Positions 25,311 to 33,497 of a stretch of DNA of 64,000 nucleotides are shown here, in pieces. The position numbers and the translations under genes are program-made. Within the stretch, counting starts at the first letter, position 1. Every line of letters starts with the position of its first letter. Source of the DNA: a virus; the IMG/VR virus record IMGVR_UViG_3300044640_002737, positions 124,001 through 188,000 of that record. One strand, given 5' to 3'. Under the pieces are notes generated by a model, which saw only the letters and a program-made list of their open reading frames with translations, was not told the DNA's origin and ran no database searches.

Positions 25311-25823
25311 TTATTCCGAATATTTTTCCTTTATTAAGTGGTGTATTGCCATGTTAGCAACCTCTCTGGTTATTCCAAATTTACCGTCACATTTTACGAA
25401 ATTTTGCGATGGGAGCATATCCGACATGTCATCAAGGATGACATATGACTCTATATCGTCGTGGTTATCCAACCATTCCTGTATCTCGTATCCCCTATCA
25501 GCATCGACGTGATAGTATCTCTCAACAATTTCTCCATCCAAGGTAAGCGGGGTTATGTCTATTATTTCTCCAGGTAAATCCCTCATTTCCCACATTTCCT
25601 GCAGATTGCTTATACCTTTATTTCTCCATGTTGAGCTTATGACTATCTTAGCATCTGTCTCTCTAATTATGTAATCCAGATAATTGACACACCTTGGATC
25701 AAATAGCTGTCCATATTCATCGATACTCGAACCCACCTTATGTTTACTTGCTAGAAGATATAATGAACCTATATAATCCCATGTATTTAAAACACCGTCT
25801 ATGTCAAGAAATATAACTCTCAT
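25311..25823 (-). CDS. HAD-superfamily phosphatase-like protein, 170 aa
   Basis: VIFLDIDGVLNT (D7 and D9) is HAD motif I, KIVISSTWR is motif II, and SYVILDDMSDM is motif IV. The set resembles the HAD branch often encoded next to RNA-repair genes in phages, which act as RNA 3'-phosphatases or small-molecule phosphatases. No cap domain is evident. Ends just before the CCG promoter of the next unit and is one base from the following membrane protein gene. Confidence 0.8.
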   Translation of the reverse strand: MRVIFLDIDGVLNTWDYIGSLYLLASKHKVGSSIDEYGQLFDPRCVNYLDYIIRETDAKIVISSTWRNKGISNLQEMWEMRDLPGEIIDITPLTLDGEIVERYYHVDADRGYEIQEWLDNHDDIESYVILDDMSDMLPSQNFVKCDGKFGITREVANMAIHHLIKEKYSE

Positions 25824-26047
25824 TATAGCTCGAAATCTTCGTCAAAAAAATTAGGAGAATTTACAAGAAATACTATTTCAAGAATAACCAAAATTACCCT
25901 ACCTACCGATTCACTTAATAAAAGCCAATTAAGTGGGTTCCAATCCCAAGCAATAAAGCTTCCAATTAAATATAAAATGCAATTTAGAATAGCCATCGGT
26001 ATGATGACCATAAAAAATACTGTAAGAATTGCTCTGAATTTATTCAT
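25823..26047 (-). CDS. two-span membrane protein, 74 aa
   Basis: Hydrophobic spans at about residues 8-30 and 42-64. Overlaps its neighbours by one base on both sides. Function unknown. Confidence 0.65.
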   Translation of the reverse strand: MNKFRAILTVFFMVIIPMAILNCILYLIGSFIAWDWNPLNWLLLSESVGRVILVILEIVFLVNSPNFFDEDFEL

Positions 26048-26409
26048 TATATTTCCTCTTTATGTAACGCCACTGATCTTTCTAAATCCCCTCCGAATTT
26101 TTCCCCCAGATGCTCTATCAAGGTTCTTACCTGCGGGGTTCTTGAATTCATGTATATAGTTGATAATGCGGTATTTAGTTCACCGATTTGCTTGGACATG
26201 TTTATTATAACATCGGAATCCTGCGGGTTATAGACTCGCCTCTTGTGTTTTTCCAGATCACTCGCATATATTCCATAATCAACACCCTGGTTACCAGCAA
26301 TATAATTTATGAATTCTGCTAATATCTCATCAGCTTCCGTAGATTCGTTTAGATCTCTGAAGTGTGATGCATAGGTTGTTATTAGGTTTATAAAGTCTAA
26401 CTTTTTCAT
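26047..26409 (-). CDS. hypothetical helical protein, 120 aa
   Basis: I choose the ATG at 26409, which forms a TAATG overlap with the upstream stop, over an ATG 30 bases earlier. Mainly helical with no clear motif. No family recognised. Confidence 0.6.
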   Translation of the reverse strand: MKKLDFINLITTYASHFRDLNESTEADEILAEFINYIAGNQGVDYGIYASDLEKHKRRVYNPQDSDVIINMSKQIGELNTALSTIYMNSRTPQVRTLIEHLGEKFGGDLERSVALHKEEI

Positions 26410-26606
26410 TATTTTATCTCCTCCCCTTCTTTTATCCATACGATTTCTTTTTTCTCCGGACCTGTTTGTAAAGATCTTAGTAGATTCTCTTTAAATTCTT
26501 TTATCGTTACTTCTCTATATTCTAGAGATTCGTTACCAAGATCCATCATCATGTAAAACCAATCTATGATTGAATGATCCATCTTAACTATCTGAATTGC
26601 TGCCAT
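26409..26606 (-). CDS. small hypothetical protein, 65 aa
   Basis: A longer frame starting at 26657 exists, but it would overlap the next small gene; the ATG at 26606 sits one base after that gene's stop and gives MAAIQIVKMDHS. Acidic tail. Function unknown. Confidence 0.6.
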   Translation of the reverse strand: MAAIQIVKMDHSIIDWFYMMMDLGNESLEYREVTIKEFKENLLRSLQTGPEKKEIVWIKEGEEIK

Positions 26607-26607
26607 A

Positions 26608-26769
26608 TTAATTATCAAATGCGTTATCGTCCTCAGATATCTTAATATCAGAGACACCTTCGGTAACTTTGCCTATATTTGACCATCCAATTCCATCAGG
26701 ATCTGTCAGTATTACAATCTTATCAGGATCCATTTTAGATAATTCCGAAATTAAATCTTTTGCTGTCAT
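26608..26769 (-). CDS. small hypothetical protein, 53 aa
   Basis: Short frame that fills the 180-base gap exactly: ATG at 26769, stop one base before the next ATG. The sequence MTAKDLISELSKMDPDKIVI then DPDGIGWSNI follows a common phage mini-protein pattern (LI..L....D..VI..D..G..W..I). Function unknown. Confidence 0.65.
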   Translation of the reverse strand: MTAKDLISELSKMDPDKIVILTDPDGIGWSNIGKVTEGVSDIKISEDDNAFDN

Positions 26770-26785
26770 ATATTAGTTGTTTAAT

Positions 26786-27646
26786 TTATATTCTATTGTC
26801 TCTATAAGTTTTTACTGAAGTTGCTATTCTTCTGAATATTAGACCGTCATCGTAATTGGATGCACCAGTATCAAATTTATATTCTCCTCTAAACCTGTAC
26901 ATAACTTCACCAAGCGGACTCTTTACTCTTGCAAAGACTATACGATTTGGCTGATCTTTTGATTTCATTTTATCAACATACTTTTCAGTGATGTCCGAAT
27001 CAACCGATTTTTCGGTAATCATCTCCTCGTCATCCGATATAGTATTAATCCATTTTTTATTTGGATATAACTTCGGGAACCATATGATCTTATCCTCGTG
27101 TTGGTGCTTGGCTCCGCCCTTCCAAATTCCACCAGGTTTATAACTATTACCAAAACAATTAGCTCCATCGACCATGGTCATGAAGGAGCAATTATCCGAA
27201 AGATCTATATTCCCTTTTGCTAAATATGTTTCGGTGTTATGCTCCAGTTCAGGATCCCATTCTTTAAAATCTGGATCATTTAACTTCCTAGATTTTATTA
27301 GGTTAACAACATAATCTATCTGCGCATTAACATCTTCGATCGTTTGATTAGAAACTGTTATCCTTATGATGTCGTGACCAGTTGCATTTACTATATCGAG
27401 TTCTCTTAGCTTATCTTCCTGAATTTGATTGTTGTGGTGTGGCTCGTCCACTTCTATATGAACACCAAATTGAGGAAAGTACATGTCGGTTAAAGCTCTA
27501 CCGCTAGGACGATTTACATACTGCTGGGTTATGAATTTAATGGACAGATCATTCAACAAATGAAATACCCTACTAACAACATAATGTTCGTATCTTTTTC
27601 TTTCAGCTCTCGCTAATTGTCTCGTTACGTATTCTAGCTTATTCAT
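26786..27646 (-). CDS. AbaSI/PvuRts1I-like restriction endonuclease, 286 aa
   Basis: The N-terminal half matches what I recall of PvuRts1I-family proteins: KRYEHYVVSRVFHLLNDL, KFITQQYVNRPSGRALTDMY and HIEVDEPHHNNQ, with candidate active-site residues D54, E65, D67 and His70-71, then ATGHDIIRITV. These enzymes cut DNA containing glucosyl- or hydroxymethyl-cytosine. The C-terminal half (IVFARVKSPLGEVMYRFRGEY...RRIATSVKTY) could be the modified-base-reading part but is divergent. A phage gene of this type suggests attack on competing phage DNA with modified cytosines. Substrate is inference. Confidence 0.7.
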   Translation of the reverse strand: MNKLEYVTRQLARAERKRYEHYVVSRVFHLLNDLSIKFITQQYVNRPSGRALTDMYFPQFGVHIEVDEPHHNNQIQEDKLRELDIVNATGHDIIRITVSNQTIEDVNAQIDYVVNLIKSRKLNDPDFKEWDPELEHNTETYLAKGNIDLSDNCSFMTMVDGANCFGNSYKPGGIWKGGAKHQHEDKIIWFPKLYPNKKWINTISDDEEMITEKSVDSDITEKYVDKMKSKDQPNRIVFARVKSPLGEVMYRFRGEYKFDTGASNYDDGLIFRRIATSVKTYRDNRI

Positions 27647-27993
27647 ATAAAGTATATTATTTTAGGAAATTCGCCAAATACAAATTTAGTGACATCACAT
27701 AGCCACATATCATGATTATATTCTATCCCAATATACTCATTAAGAACGTACCATGCTCCCTCTCCTAATTCAAATCCTTCCAACCTCCCAATTTCTTTGA
27801 ATGTTAATTGGCTGCAGTTATCCATTGGAGTATCTGATAATGTTAAATAAACCTCATTTTCTCCCTGTGACATTATATCCAGAAATACGTCAGCTCCTGC
27901 AACCATCTGTAGATCAGCTTTAGAACCTTCCCATTCAGGTAGATCAACAAACCATCCATCTGGATCTCTATAGAATTTTAGACTTCTAGTCAT
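27643..27993 (-). CDS. DUF6717-like protein, 116 aa
   Basis: KFYRDPDGWFVDLPEWEGSKADLQMVAGADVFLD matches the pattern I recall for DUF6717 proteins (quoted in part): FYxDPDGxWYVDLPEW then GADxxLD. Four-base overlap with the endonuclease gene. Function unknown. Confidence 0.65.
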   Translation of the reverse strand: MTRSLKFYRDPDGWFVDLPEWEGSKADLQMVAGADVFLDIMSQGENEVYLTLSDTPMDNCSQLTFKEIGRLEGFELGEGAWYVLNEYIGIEYNHDMWLCDVTKFVFGEFPKIIYFI

Positions 27994-28618
27994 TAGCTAA
28001 TTTTTTAATCGTTGTATCTTTCGCATCATCAAGCATCTTGTCCTTATCAAAGATGGTTTCACCCCAAGATATTGATTTATAGTCATCTGTTTTCATGCCA
28101 CTCATGGTCTTTGAAAACTCACTGATGTACTTATATGCCTGACTTGCAGCTTTCATACCAATATTTAATCCCTTGAATGTGATATCAATTTGCTTATCGA
28201 ATTTTAAATTTTTGATTGTGGGTTTTAGTTCCTTATAGACAGCAATAAATTCCAGCTTTAAATCGTCTGACATTGAAGACATTTGAACGAATAGACCAAC
28301 CATCTCCGATTGAGTTAATTTTTTTTCTTTGACCACCAAGTTTATGTTTGGAGATTCCTTAGATTTTGCACTCACCACTTGCCAATCAAATATGGTCATG
28401 ATGTCATTGGAATTCATCCACTCCTTCTTGTCAAATTCACCTACCCACTCATCAATCTGGGATTCTATTGTGTGAATATGTCCATCGGTTACCTGCTTGC
28501 CATTTAGAACTAATGGTTCAACCTCAATATCACTAAAATCCGGACAATCGTAATCAACCTTGATTTCGCCCATTCCTCCGTGGTAATATAAGACCTTATA
28601 TTTGATAGTTGTTTTCAT
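27986..28618 (-). CDS. hypothetical protein, 210 aa
   Basis: The ATG at 28618 (MKTTIKYKVLYYHGG) is preferred over a TTG 12 bases earlier. Beta-rich N-terminus, helical C-terminus. It overlaps the next gene by eight bases. Not recognised. Confidence 0.65.
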   Translation of the reverse strand: MKTTIKYKVLYYHGGMGEIKVDYDCPDFSDIEVEPLVLNGKQVTDGHIHTIESQIDEWVGEFDKKEWMNSNDIMTIFDWQVVSAKSKESPNINLVVKEKKLTQSEMVGLFVQMSSMSDDLKLEFIAVYKELKPTIKNLKFDKQIDITFKGLNIGMKAASQAYKYISEFSKTMSGMKTDDYKSISWGETIFDKDKMLDDAKDTTIKKLAND

Positions 28619-28620
28619 AA

Positions 28621-29040
28621 TTATTTGCAAGATTCCTTAAGTTCATCGAATGTTGGAGTTTCACCTTCATTGACAAAAAATTCCCAGCCATCCCCAATCG
28701 GATCGATGTACCAATCATCTTTGGTTCGGTCTAAGTATTTAAGAACAGGTTTACCGTCCACTACATGAAGATAAGCGCTGTCATACTTAGCTCCATCCAT
28801 AAGAAAGTGATCAACTGATGATGAATGACAAAATACTGGATCCTCTTCCTCGGTTTCCAAATATTTTTTCTTTGCGTCATACCAATCCTTGACGAAGTTA
28901 CCACTATTGAATTTGATTCTTCCCTCCTTCTGATTAGATAATTCTACGAATTGGTATACTATTGGAGTTTCTGAGATGATGTTATCGTCATCATCATATT
29001 CTTTACCACCACCATCATAACTAATTGATATTACCGCCAT
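28621..29040 (-). CDS. hypothetical protein, 139 aa
   Basis: The ATG at 29040 lies 21 bases after the promoter -7 box, so a longer TTG start at 29064 is ruled out because it precedes the likely transcription start. Acidic protein of unknown family. First gene of its unit. Confidence 0.7.
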   Translation of the reverse strand: MAVISISYDGGGKEYDDDDNIISETPIVYQFVELSNQKEGRIKFNSGNFVKDWYDAKKKYLETEEEDPVFCHSSSVDHFLMDGAKYDSAYLHVVDGKPVLKYLDRTKDDWYIDPIGDGWEFFVNEGETPTFDELKESCK

Positions 29041-29060
29041 AATTTTATTTTTAATTATTA

Positions 29061-29093
29061 GCAAATATATTCAATTTATACGGAGATAAAAAA
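29061..29093 (-). promoter_or_regulatory. CCG-N11-TATATTTGC promoter of the 29.0-25.3 kb unit
   Basis: TTTTTTATCTCCG, 11 bases, TATATTTGC on the minus strand. Confidence 0.8.
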
Positions 29094-29831
29094 TTAATAT
29101 TTGATTTGATTTGATTCAGCTATTTCCCTTACGTATTTAACCTTCTTTGGGTAGAATAGTCTAACGAGGAATGATGATATTTTAGCATAAAGTCTATCAT
29201 CAGGGGTTCTACCCCAATTGGTACAATTTATCATCGATAAAGCCTCCTTAATTGATCCATTGCTGGAAGAGCTGTTTTGTTTTATGTTGCGATAATTCAT
29301 ATTGAACTGTCTCAAACAATACCTAACCATTCTGTATGTTGGTATTATGTTTGTGTAGCATCCATCACTGGTCCTCTGGAAAAATTCAAATTTCCACCCA
29401 AATCTTCTTGGCATATATTGTTTTTCGATTGGGTAATCATAGCCGTAAGTTTTAGGCTCTATCTTAATCATGTATTTTCCGATATAGACAGTCTTTTTTC
29501 TTTTGTCGACATTAAGTTTTCCTAATTCGTAATAATGTTCCCATGAATTAAGTGCATAACCCATTCCAGATACACTAGCTGCTTTCAATCTCTTGGAAGC
29601 CTCAGAGTAGCTGATACCTTCTGGTGGATTTGAATAATAATCACCATCATGTATCCACGTATAATTTAGATATGAAGCTTCACACCAACTAACATTGGTA
29701 CATTGATATCCATCCTTCATAGAAAATGGACCATTCGGATTTGAGATGTGCTCTTCTCTAGATTCATACCTTGCACTATGTGTTACGTGTAATTGACACT
29801 TGCACACCGGACAGAATATATTATCAGCCAT
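29094..29831 (-). CDS. zinc-ribbon-bearing hypothetical protein, 245 aa
   Basis: N-terminal CPVCKCQL and CTNVSWCEASY could form a treble-clef zinc site. The rest is basic with Tyr/Arg-rich strands (PRRFGWKFEFFQRTSDGCY). It follows the CCA/poly(A) polymerase gene in the same unit, so may bind RNA. No family recognised. Confidence 0.65.
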   Translation of the reverse strand: MADNIFCPVCKCQLHVTHSARYESREEHISNPNGPFSMKDGYQCTNVSWCEASYLNYTWIHDGDYYSNPPEGISYSEASKRLKAASVSGMGYALNSWEHYYELGKLNVDKRKKTVYIGKYMIKIEPKTYGYDYPIEKQYMPRRFGWKFEFFQRTSDGCYTNIIPTYRMVRYCLRQFNMNYRNIKQNSSSSNGSIKEALSMINCTNWGRTPDDRLYAKISSFLVRLFYPKKVKYVREIAESNQIKY

Positions 29832-29836
29832 ATTAT

Positions 29837-30568
29837 CTATTTTTCGTTAGTTGGCTTTAACCAAAGATCAGTTTTTTCAAAAATGTAATTTCTTAGAGTT
29901 GGAAATTCATTAAGAATTCTTAGCGTTCCTAATGTATTCTCTTTGAAACATTTATATAATTCCTCCCTGATTCTCTCGGTTGAAACCACTGACATTTTTT
30001 CGTCATAATTGTAGGAATCAATAACGATGGCCATATGTGGTGTCATGGTAAATCCCTTGGTTATAGAAAATCTAATAGCTCTCAGAATTCTTAGCGGATC
30101 GTCGTCAAATGTCACCTTGCAATCAAGAGGTGTTTTCAATACACCAGCTTTAAGATCGTCTATCCCATTAAAAAAGTCTATGATGGTTCCATCGTCATCC
30201 TTAGCAAGAGCATTGAGGGTAAAATCTCTTCGCTCTAGATCGTCATATAGAGTGCCTGGCTTAACTATTGGAGTTCTTGTGCCTGTAACATAACCAACTT
30301 CTTTTCGTGCCATTACGAAGTCCGCTACGCCTGAATATACATGGTCTTTCGGAAACTTCGCTCTAATTGTATAGCAATCAGGAGTAGATAGGAATATTTC
30401 AAATCCATTTGTTGTAAGATAATTCTCGAGAGACAGAAACATTTCATATGCCTCCTTATATTTGCTTAATAAAGCATCATTCGGAACTGCAACATAATCA
30501 ACGTCTTTAGACTGTAATCCTAAAATCTCGTCTCTAACCTTTCCACCAACCTCGTAAAATTTAAACAT
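29837..30568 (-). CDS. CCA-adding enzyme/poly(A) polymerase family protein (head domain), 243 aa
   Basis: FKFYEVGGKVRDEILG (GG motif), KDVDYVA (catalytic D-x-D), LYDDLERRDFTLNALA (flexible basic motif), FFNGIDDLKAGVL and DDPLRILRAIRF are all present. The protein ends soon after the neck, so body and tail are reduced compared with bacterial CCA enzymes (about 400 residues). The ATG at 30568 lies 15 bases after the promoter -7 box, which excludes a longer frame. Likely role: keeping tRNA 3' ends intact or adding A-tails. Confidence 0.9.
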   Translation of the reverse strand: MFKFYEVGGKVRDEILGLQSKDVDYVAVPNDALLSKYKEAYEMFLSLENYLTTNGFEIFLSTPDCYTIRAKFPKDHVYSGVADFVMARKEVGYVTGTRTPIVKPGTLYDDLERRDFTLNALAKDDDGTIIDFFNGIDDLKAGVLKTPLDCKVTFDDDPLRILRAIRFSITKGFTMTPHMAIVIDSYNYDEKMSVVSTERIREELYKCFKENTLGTLRILNEFPTLRNYIFEKTDLWLKPTNEK

Positions 30569-30582
30569 ATCTTTATTTTTTA

Positions 30583-30615
30583 GCAAATATAACAAAAAAA
30601 GACGGAGATAAAAAA
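30583..30615 (-). promoter_or_regulatory. CCG-N11-TATATTTGC promoter of the CCA/PAP unit
   Basis: TTTTTTATCTCCG, 11 bases, TATATTTGC on the minus strand. The upstream block is the same as at 29061. Confidence 0.8.
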
Positions 30616-30858
30616 TTATTCTTCTTCATCTCCGTAGTCTTTATCGTCGTTATATGCCTTTAGATTAGCATTCTCTATCGAGAGTCTCTTTATGTCATCG
30701 TTTAGAATTTTAATGTCCTCGAGTTTCTCCTTCATTAACTCAAATCCAGCATCTATAATCTCCATTTCAACCTCATTAAGTTCTTCCCTAGGTATCATGA
30801 TCTTACTTAATATAACATCATAATATTGATCTCTTAAGCTTTTAAATATATTCCTCAC
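30616..30858 (-). CDS. coiled-coil protein, 80 aa
   Basis: The C-terminal 40 residues form a strong heptad pattern (LEDIKILNDDIKRLSIENAN) followed by a short acidic tail. It has a probable GTG start overlapping the upstream gene by 17 bases; a downstream ATG is possible. Function unknown. Confidence 0.5.
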   Translation of the reverse strand: MRNIFKSLRDQYYDVILSKIMIPREELNEVEMEIIDAGFELMKEKLEDIKILNDDIKRLSIENANLKAYNDDKDYGDEEE

Positions 30859-31210
30859 CTACCTCAAAGTCCATTATGTTTTCTGAAGTGTCAACGTTTA
30901 GCATGAACTCCTCGATATAATAGGTATTATTTATTTCTTCCAGCATATTCTTGATATTCCACCATGAATAATATGAATCAATCTCAGATTCGGTAAGTCC
31001 ATCAGTTTCGTAAGTTTCCTCCACGATTCTCAATTGATCCGGTGTTAATGGGCATTTATTGTTGACGTTATTTAGGATATCATTTCTTCTCTTTAGAAAT
31101 TTATCACCAGCTTCCTTAGCTGCATCCTCGGAGTCATAAACTCCAATGTTGATCCTTGCGTAATCGTCATAACTACCAGAAGAACCTGCAAGAATGAATA
31201 ATTTATTCAT
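30842..31210 (-). CDS. hypothetical protein, 122 aa
   Basis: Starts NKLFILAGSSGSYDDY and continues with a helical region rich in Glu/Asn. It lies one base after the 5'-nucleotidase gene. Not recognised. Confidence 0.65.
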   Translation of the reverse strand: MNKLFILAGSSGSYDDYARINIGVYDSEDAAKEAGDKFLKRRNDILNNVNNKCPLTPDQLRIVEETYETDGLTESEIDSYYSWWNIKNMLEEINNTYYIEEFMLNVDTSENIMDFEVGEEYI

Positions 31211-31211
31211 G

Positions 31212-31694
31212 TTACTTAGATTTAAGATATTCTAATACTGTTTCCCATCCTGGAAATTTCTCGGTTGCAAAATGAATATGCTCACCTTCAAAGTCTGCAA
31301 CACCGTTGGCTATTCTATCGTCGATTAGAAAATCACCCTTAACTAATCCCTTATTATGACATAGGATTAATTTTTTCTTAGCCGAATCTCCTAGATGTTG
31401 TTGAACCCAGATTCTTTTTTCCGACCAAGCATCAGGATTGCTCCATGGTGGAGTGCTTAAGATATACGTCTCGTATTTTTCCTGTAGTTCATGCCATGCA
31501 TCTATAGCACCTTCTATAGGTTCCAAAGCCCTGTATGCATCAGGATGTCTAAAAAGACTATGACCTTTAACACCTTGCTGCTCTAATTCTTTTGCTCTCT
31601 TGTCAAAATCACAAATAACCCCGTCCATATCTATTAATAGGATTGGCTTAGTTATTTTTATACTGGCTCTTAACCATGGTTGATTATTATTCAT
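31212..31694 (-). CDS. 5'(3')-deoxyribonucleotidase (NT5C family), 160 aa
   Basis: ILLIDMDGVICDFD (D22, D24), STPPWSNPDAWSEKRIWVQQ and LILCHNKGLVKGDFLIDDR are the complete NT5C motif set. The family dephosphorylates (deoxy)nucleoside monophosphates. Length is normal. It sits with HD hydrolase and SmpB genes in one unit. In a phage it may adjust dNMP pools during host DNA breakdown. Confidence 0.92.
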   Translation of the reverse strand: MNNNQPWLRASIKITKPILLIDMDGVICDFDKRAKELEQQGVKGHSLFRHPDAYRALEPIEGAIDAWHELQEKYETYILSTPPWSNPDAWSEKRIWVQQHLGDSAKKKLILCHNKGLVKGDFLIDDRIANGVADFEGEHIHFATEKFPGWETVLEYLKSK

Positions 31695-31842
31695 AATATT
31701 GTGGTTGATTTAATTCTATCATATCCTCCTCGGTAACTTCTCTATCGTCCAATAATACTGATGCTGTAAGAAACCCTAATGCAAATGCATATAAGGCAAC
31801 CATAATGATTATTGAAATTTGATCTTTTTCTTGACTATTCAT
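31687..31842 (-). CDS. small membrane protein, 51 aa
   Basis: ATG at 31842 opens a frame that ends inside the 5'-nucleotidase start (8-base overlap). One transmembrane helix at about residues 10-30 and an acidic tail. The frame fills an otherwise empty 160-base gap. Confidence 0.6.
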   Translation of the reverse strand: MNSQEKDQISIIIMVALYAFALGFLTASVLLDDREVTEEDMIELNQPQYYE

Positions 31843-31854
31843 AACTACCAACTA

Positions 31855-32064
31855 TTACCAACATCCTCTAGCTCTTGCTCTTCTTACCGCTTCTCTGTCC
31901 CTTTGCATTTCTTCTCTCCAACCACATCTGGTCTCAGCATATGCAATACCTTTATCCCATTCAAGAATATATTGATGTTGTCTCGCTAGCTGTTCAACAT
32001 ACTCCTTATTTCTCGGGGTACCATCACTTTCTCTCATCATTCTTACGAAATCAGCAGATACCAT
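31855..32064 (-). CDS. small basic hypothetical protein, 69 aa
   Basis: Rich in Arg and Glu with a C-terminal REAVRRARARGCW. Overlaps the lipoprotein stop by one base (TAATG). Unknown. Confidence 0.6.
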   Translation of the reverse strand: MVSADFVRMMRESDGTPRNKEYVEQLARQHQYILEWDKGIAYAETRCGWREEMQRDREAVRRARARGCW

Positions 32065-32396
32065 TACTTGATAGCTTTTTTAATAACCATGATGGAATCA
32101 TTTTCTGAAATAATCGTTTCGATCTCAATTACTCGGTTTTGATTTTTGTGAACCATAACAATAGCTCCGGTATGCTTACCTTCTCTATATGTTAGTCCTT
32201 TCACCTCATTATCCAAAACACCAACTTTAACATATGAACCACCACCAATAGATACGTCGTAGATTTTTAGACCTTTAAGTTCCGGTGGTAAACCTGATTC
32301 ATTTCCTTCTATTTTGTTTCGTGTAACTCCCTCTTTTTCGCAGGAAATTAATAAGCTTAAAGATAAGCCCAATAAAAATACAAATGCTTTTTTCAT
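32064..32396 (-). CDS. lipoprotein, 110 aa
   Basis: Signal peptide MKKAFVFLLGLSLSLLISC with lipobox, then CEKEG, which fits the acidic residues that favour surface export in Bacteroidota. The mature part is a small beta domain (IYDVSIGGGSYVKVGV). Function unknown; envelope location inferred. Confidence 0.75.
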   Translation of the reverse strand: MKKAFVFLLGLSLSLLISCEKEGVTRNKIEGNESGLPPELKGLKIYDVSIGGGSYVKVGVLDNEVKGLTYREGKHTGAIVMVHKNQNRVIEIETIISENDSIMVIKKAIK

Positions 32397-32418
32397 AATT
32401 TAATTTTAATATTTATTA

Positions 32419-32952
32419 TTAATCAATGAATAGATTTTCCAAATAGTGACACATCTCACCAAGTGGATGTGCTTGGCCTTCAACAAAACCAAGACTTGTT
32501 AAGAAATTATCATTTTCCTTTTTGTACATTTCAAACATTCTTGATTTAGTCATCTTAGAATATTGAACATTGGCAATTCGATCTGCAAGTTTAACAAAGA
32601 CTGCACCTGGCGTATTTCTGATACCCCCGTAATATTTGTCGTTTGCTCGTTCCTTACGATTCTTTCCTTTTTCGTTAGATACTGCATAGATGATATCAGC
32701 TGGAGTGTGACCAAGAACCTCTCTTACGTCATTATATGAAACCCTCGTATCTTCTATTAAATCGTGGCCATGTGCAGCCAGGATAATATCATCCCGGAAT
32801 GATGTTTCACCATCATTTGAATCAGGTACCAAATGAATAAAATCTTTAGCCGCTTGTGCTACCATTCTTAGATGAAATTCATACGGCAAATACTCATCAT
32901 ACCAGTGATTGGTTTTTCTGTGCTGTTCTATGCACCATTCAATTTTTTCCAT
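32419..32952 (-). CDS. HD-domain hydrolase of the SpoT/MESH1 type, 177 aa
   Basis: H27, H63-D64 with HGHDLIEDT, and KLADRIANVQYS (D124, N128) match the hydrolase domain of SpoT and MESH1, which cut (p)ppGpp or NADPH. The region between is compact as in single-domain small alarmone hydrolases. It lies four bases downstream of SmpB and above the 5'-nucleotidase. A phage enzyme of this type could remove alarmone or another 3'-phosphate signal; substrate is inference. Confidence 0.8.
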   Translation of the reverse strand: MEKIEWCIEQHRKTNHWYDEYLPYEFHLRMVAQAAKDFIHLVPDSNDGETSFRDDIILAAHGHDLIEDTRVSYNDVREVLGHTPADIIYAVSNEKGKNRKERANDKYYGGIRNTPGAVFVKLADRIANVQYSKMTKSRMFEMYKKENDNFLTSLGFVEGQAHPLGEMCHYLENLFID

Positions 32953-32956
32953 GACC

Positions 32957-33400
32957 TTATCCTTTAAGTTGTTTCTGAGTGTCTCTTTCTATGTCCCTAT
33001 TTTTTATAGTCTCCCTCTTATCGTAAAGTTTTTTACCCCTTCCTAGAGCTATTTCCATTTTAAGCATAGCCTTATCAGTTTCGAAGATTCTGTACGGAAC
33101 TATTGACATGTTCTTAACCAGATCTTTTTCAAATTTGGTTAGTTCTCTTTTCTTCAGTAGAAGTTTTCGATCTCTTTTTGCTTCGTGTGAATAATGCGAA
33201 TCCATTTGCGTGATGCTTAGATTCTTGATGTATAACTCTCCATTATTAAAATAACAGTACGAATCCGAAAAATCAACTCTTGAGTCCCTTATAGACTTAA
33301 CCTCGGATCCCATCAATTGAATACCTGCAACTAAGGTTCTTATAAATTCATATTCGAATTTAGCTTTTCGGTTTACAATATTTACGTGTTTTTTTGCCAT
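32957..33400 (-). CDS. smpB: SmpB, tmRNA-binding protein, 147 aa
   Basis: NRKAKFEYEFIRTLVAGIQL, GSEVKSIRDSRVDFSDSY and GRGKKLYDKRETIKNRD are the SmpB signatures, and length is usual (about 150). SmpB carries tmRNA to stalled ribosomes. Phage copies are rare; here it is first in a unit with the HD hydrolase. No tmRNA was recognised in the window, so it would act with host tmRNA. CCG promoter lies 38 bases upstream. Confidence 0.95.
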   Translation of the reverse strand: MAKKHVNIVNRKAKFEYEFIRTLVAGIQLMGSEVKSIRDSRVDFSDSYCYFNNGELYIKNLSITQMDSHYSHEAKRDRKLLLKKRELTKFEKDLVKNMSIVPYRIFETDKAMLKMEIALGRGKKLYDKRETIKNRDIERDTQKQLKG

Positions 33401-33421
33401 TTTAACTTTGATAAGATATAG

Positions 33422-33475
33422 TATTTAATCTTATATGGCAAATATAATAAATGGTTACGATATAAAAAAATAAAT
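33422..33475. repeat. left copy of a direct repeat flanking galE
   Basis: This 54-base segment aligns with 34551-34603 with about five mismatches and one gap, extending beyond the promoter core shared by other copies. The two copies bracket the galE gene in the same orientation. Confidence 0.8.
33438..33470 (-). promoter_or_regulatory. CG-N11-TATATTTGC promoter of the SmpB unit
   Basis: TTTTTTTATATCG, 11 bases, TATATTTGC on the minus strand. Confidence 0.8.
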
Positions 33476-33497
33476 TCAGTGGGGTTCAGATTTATTT

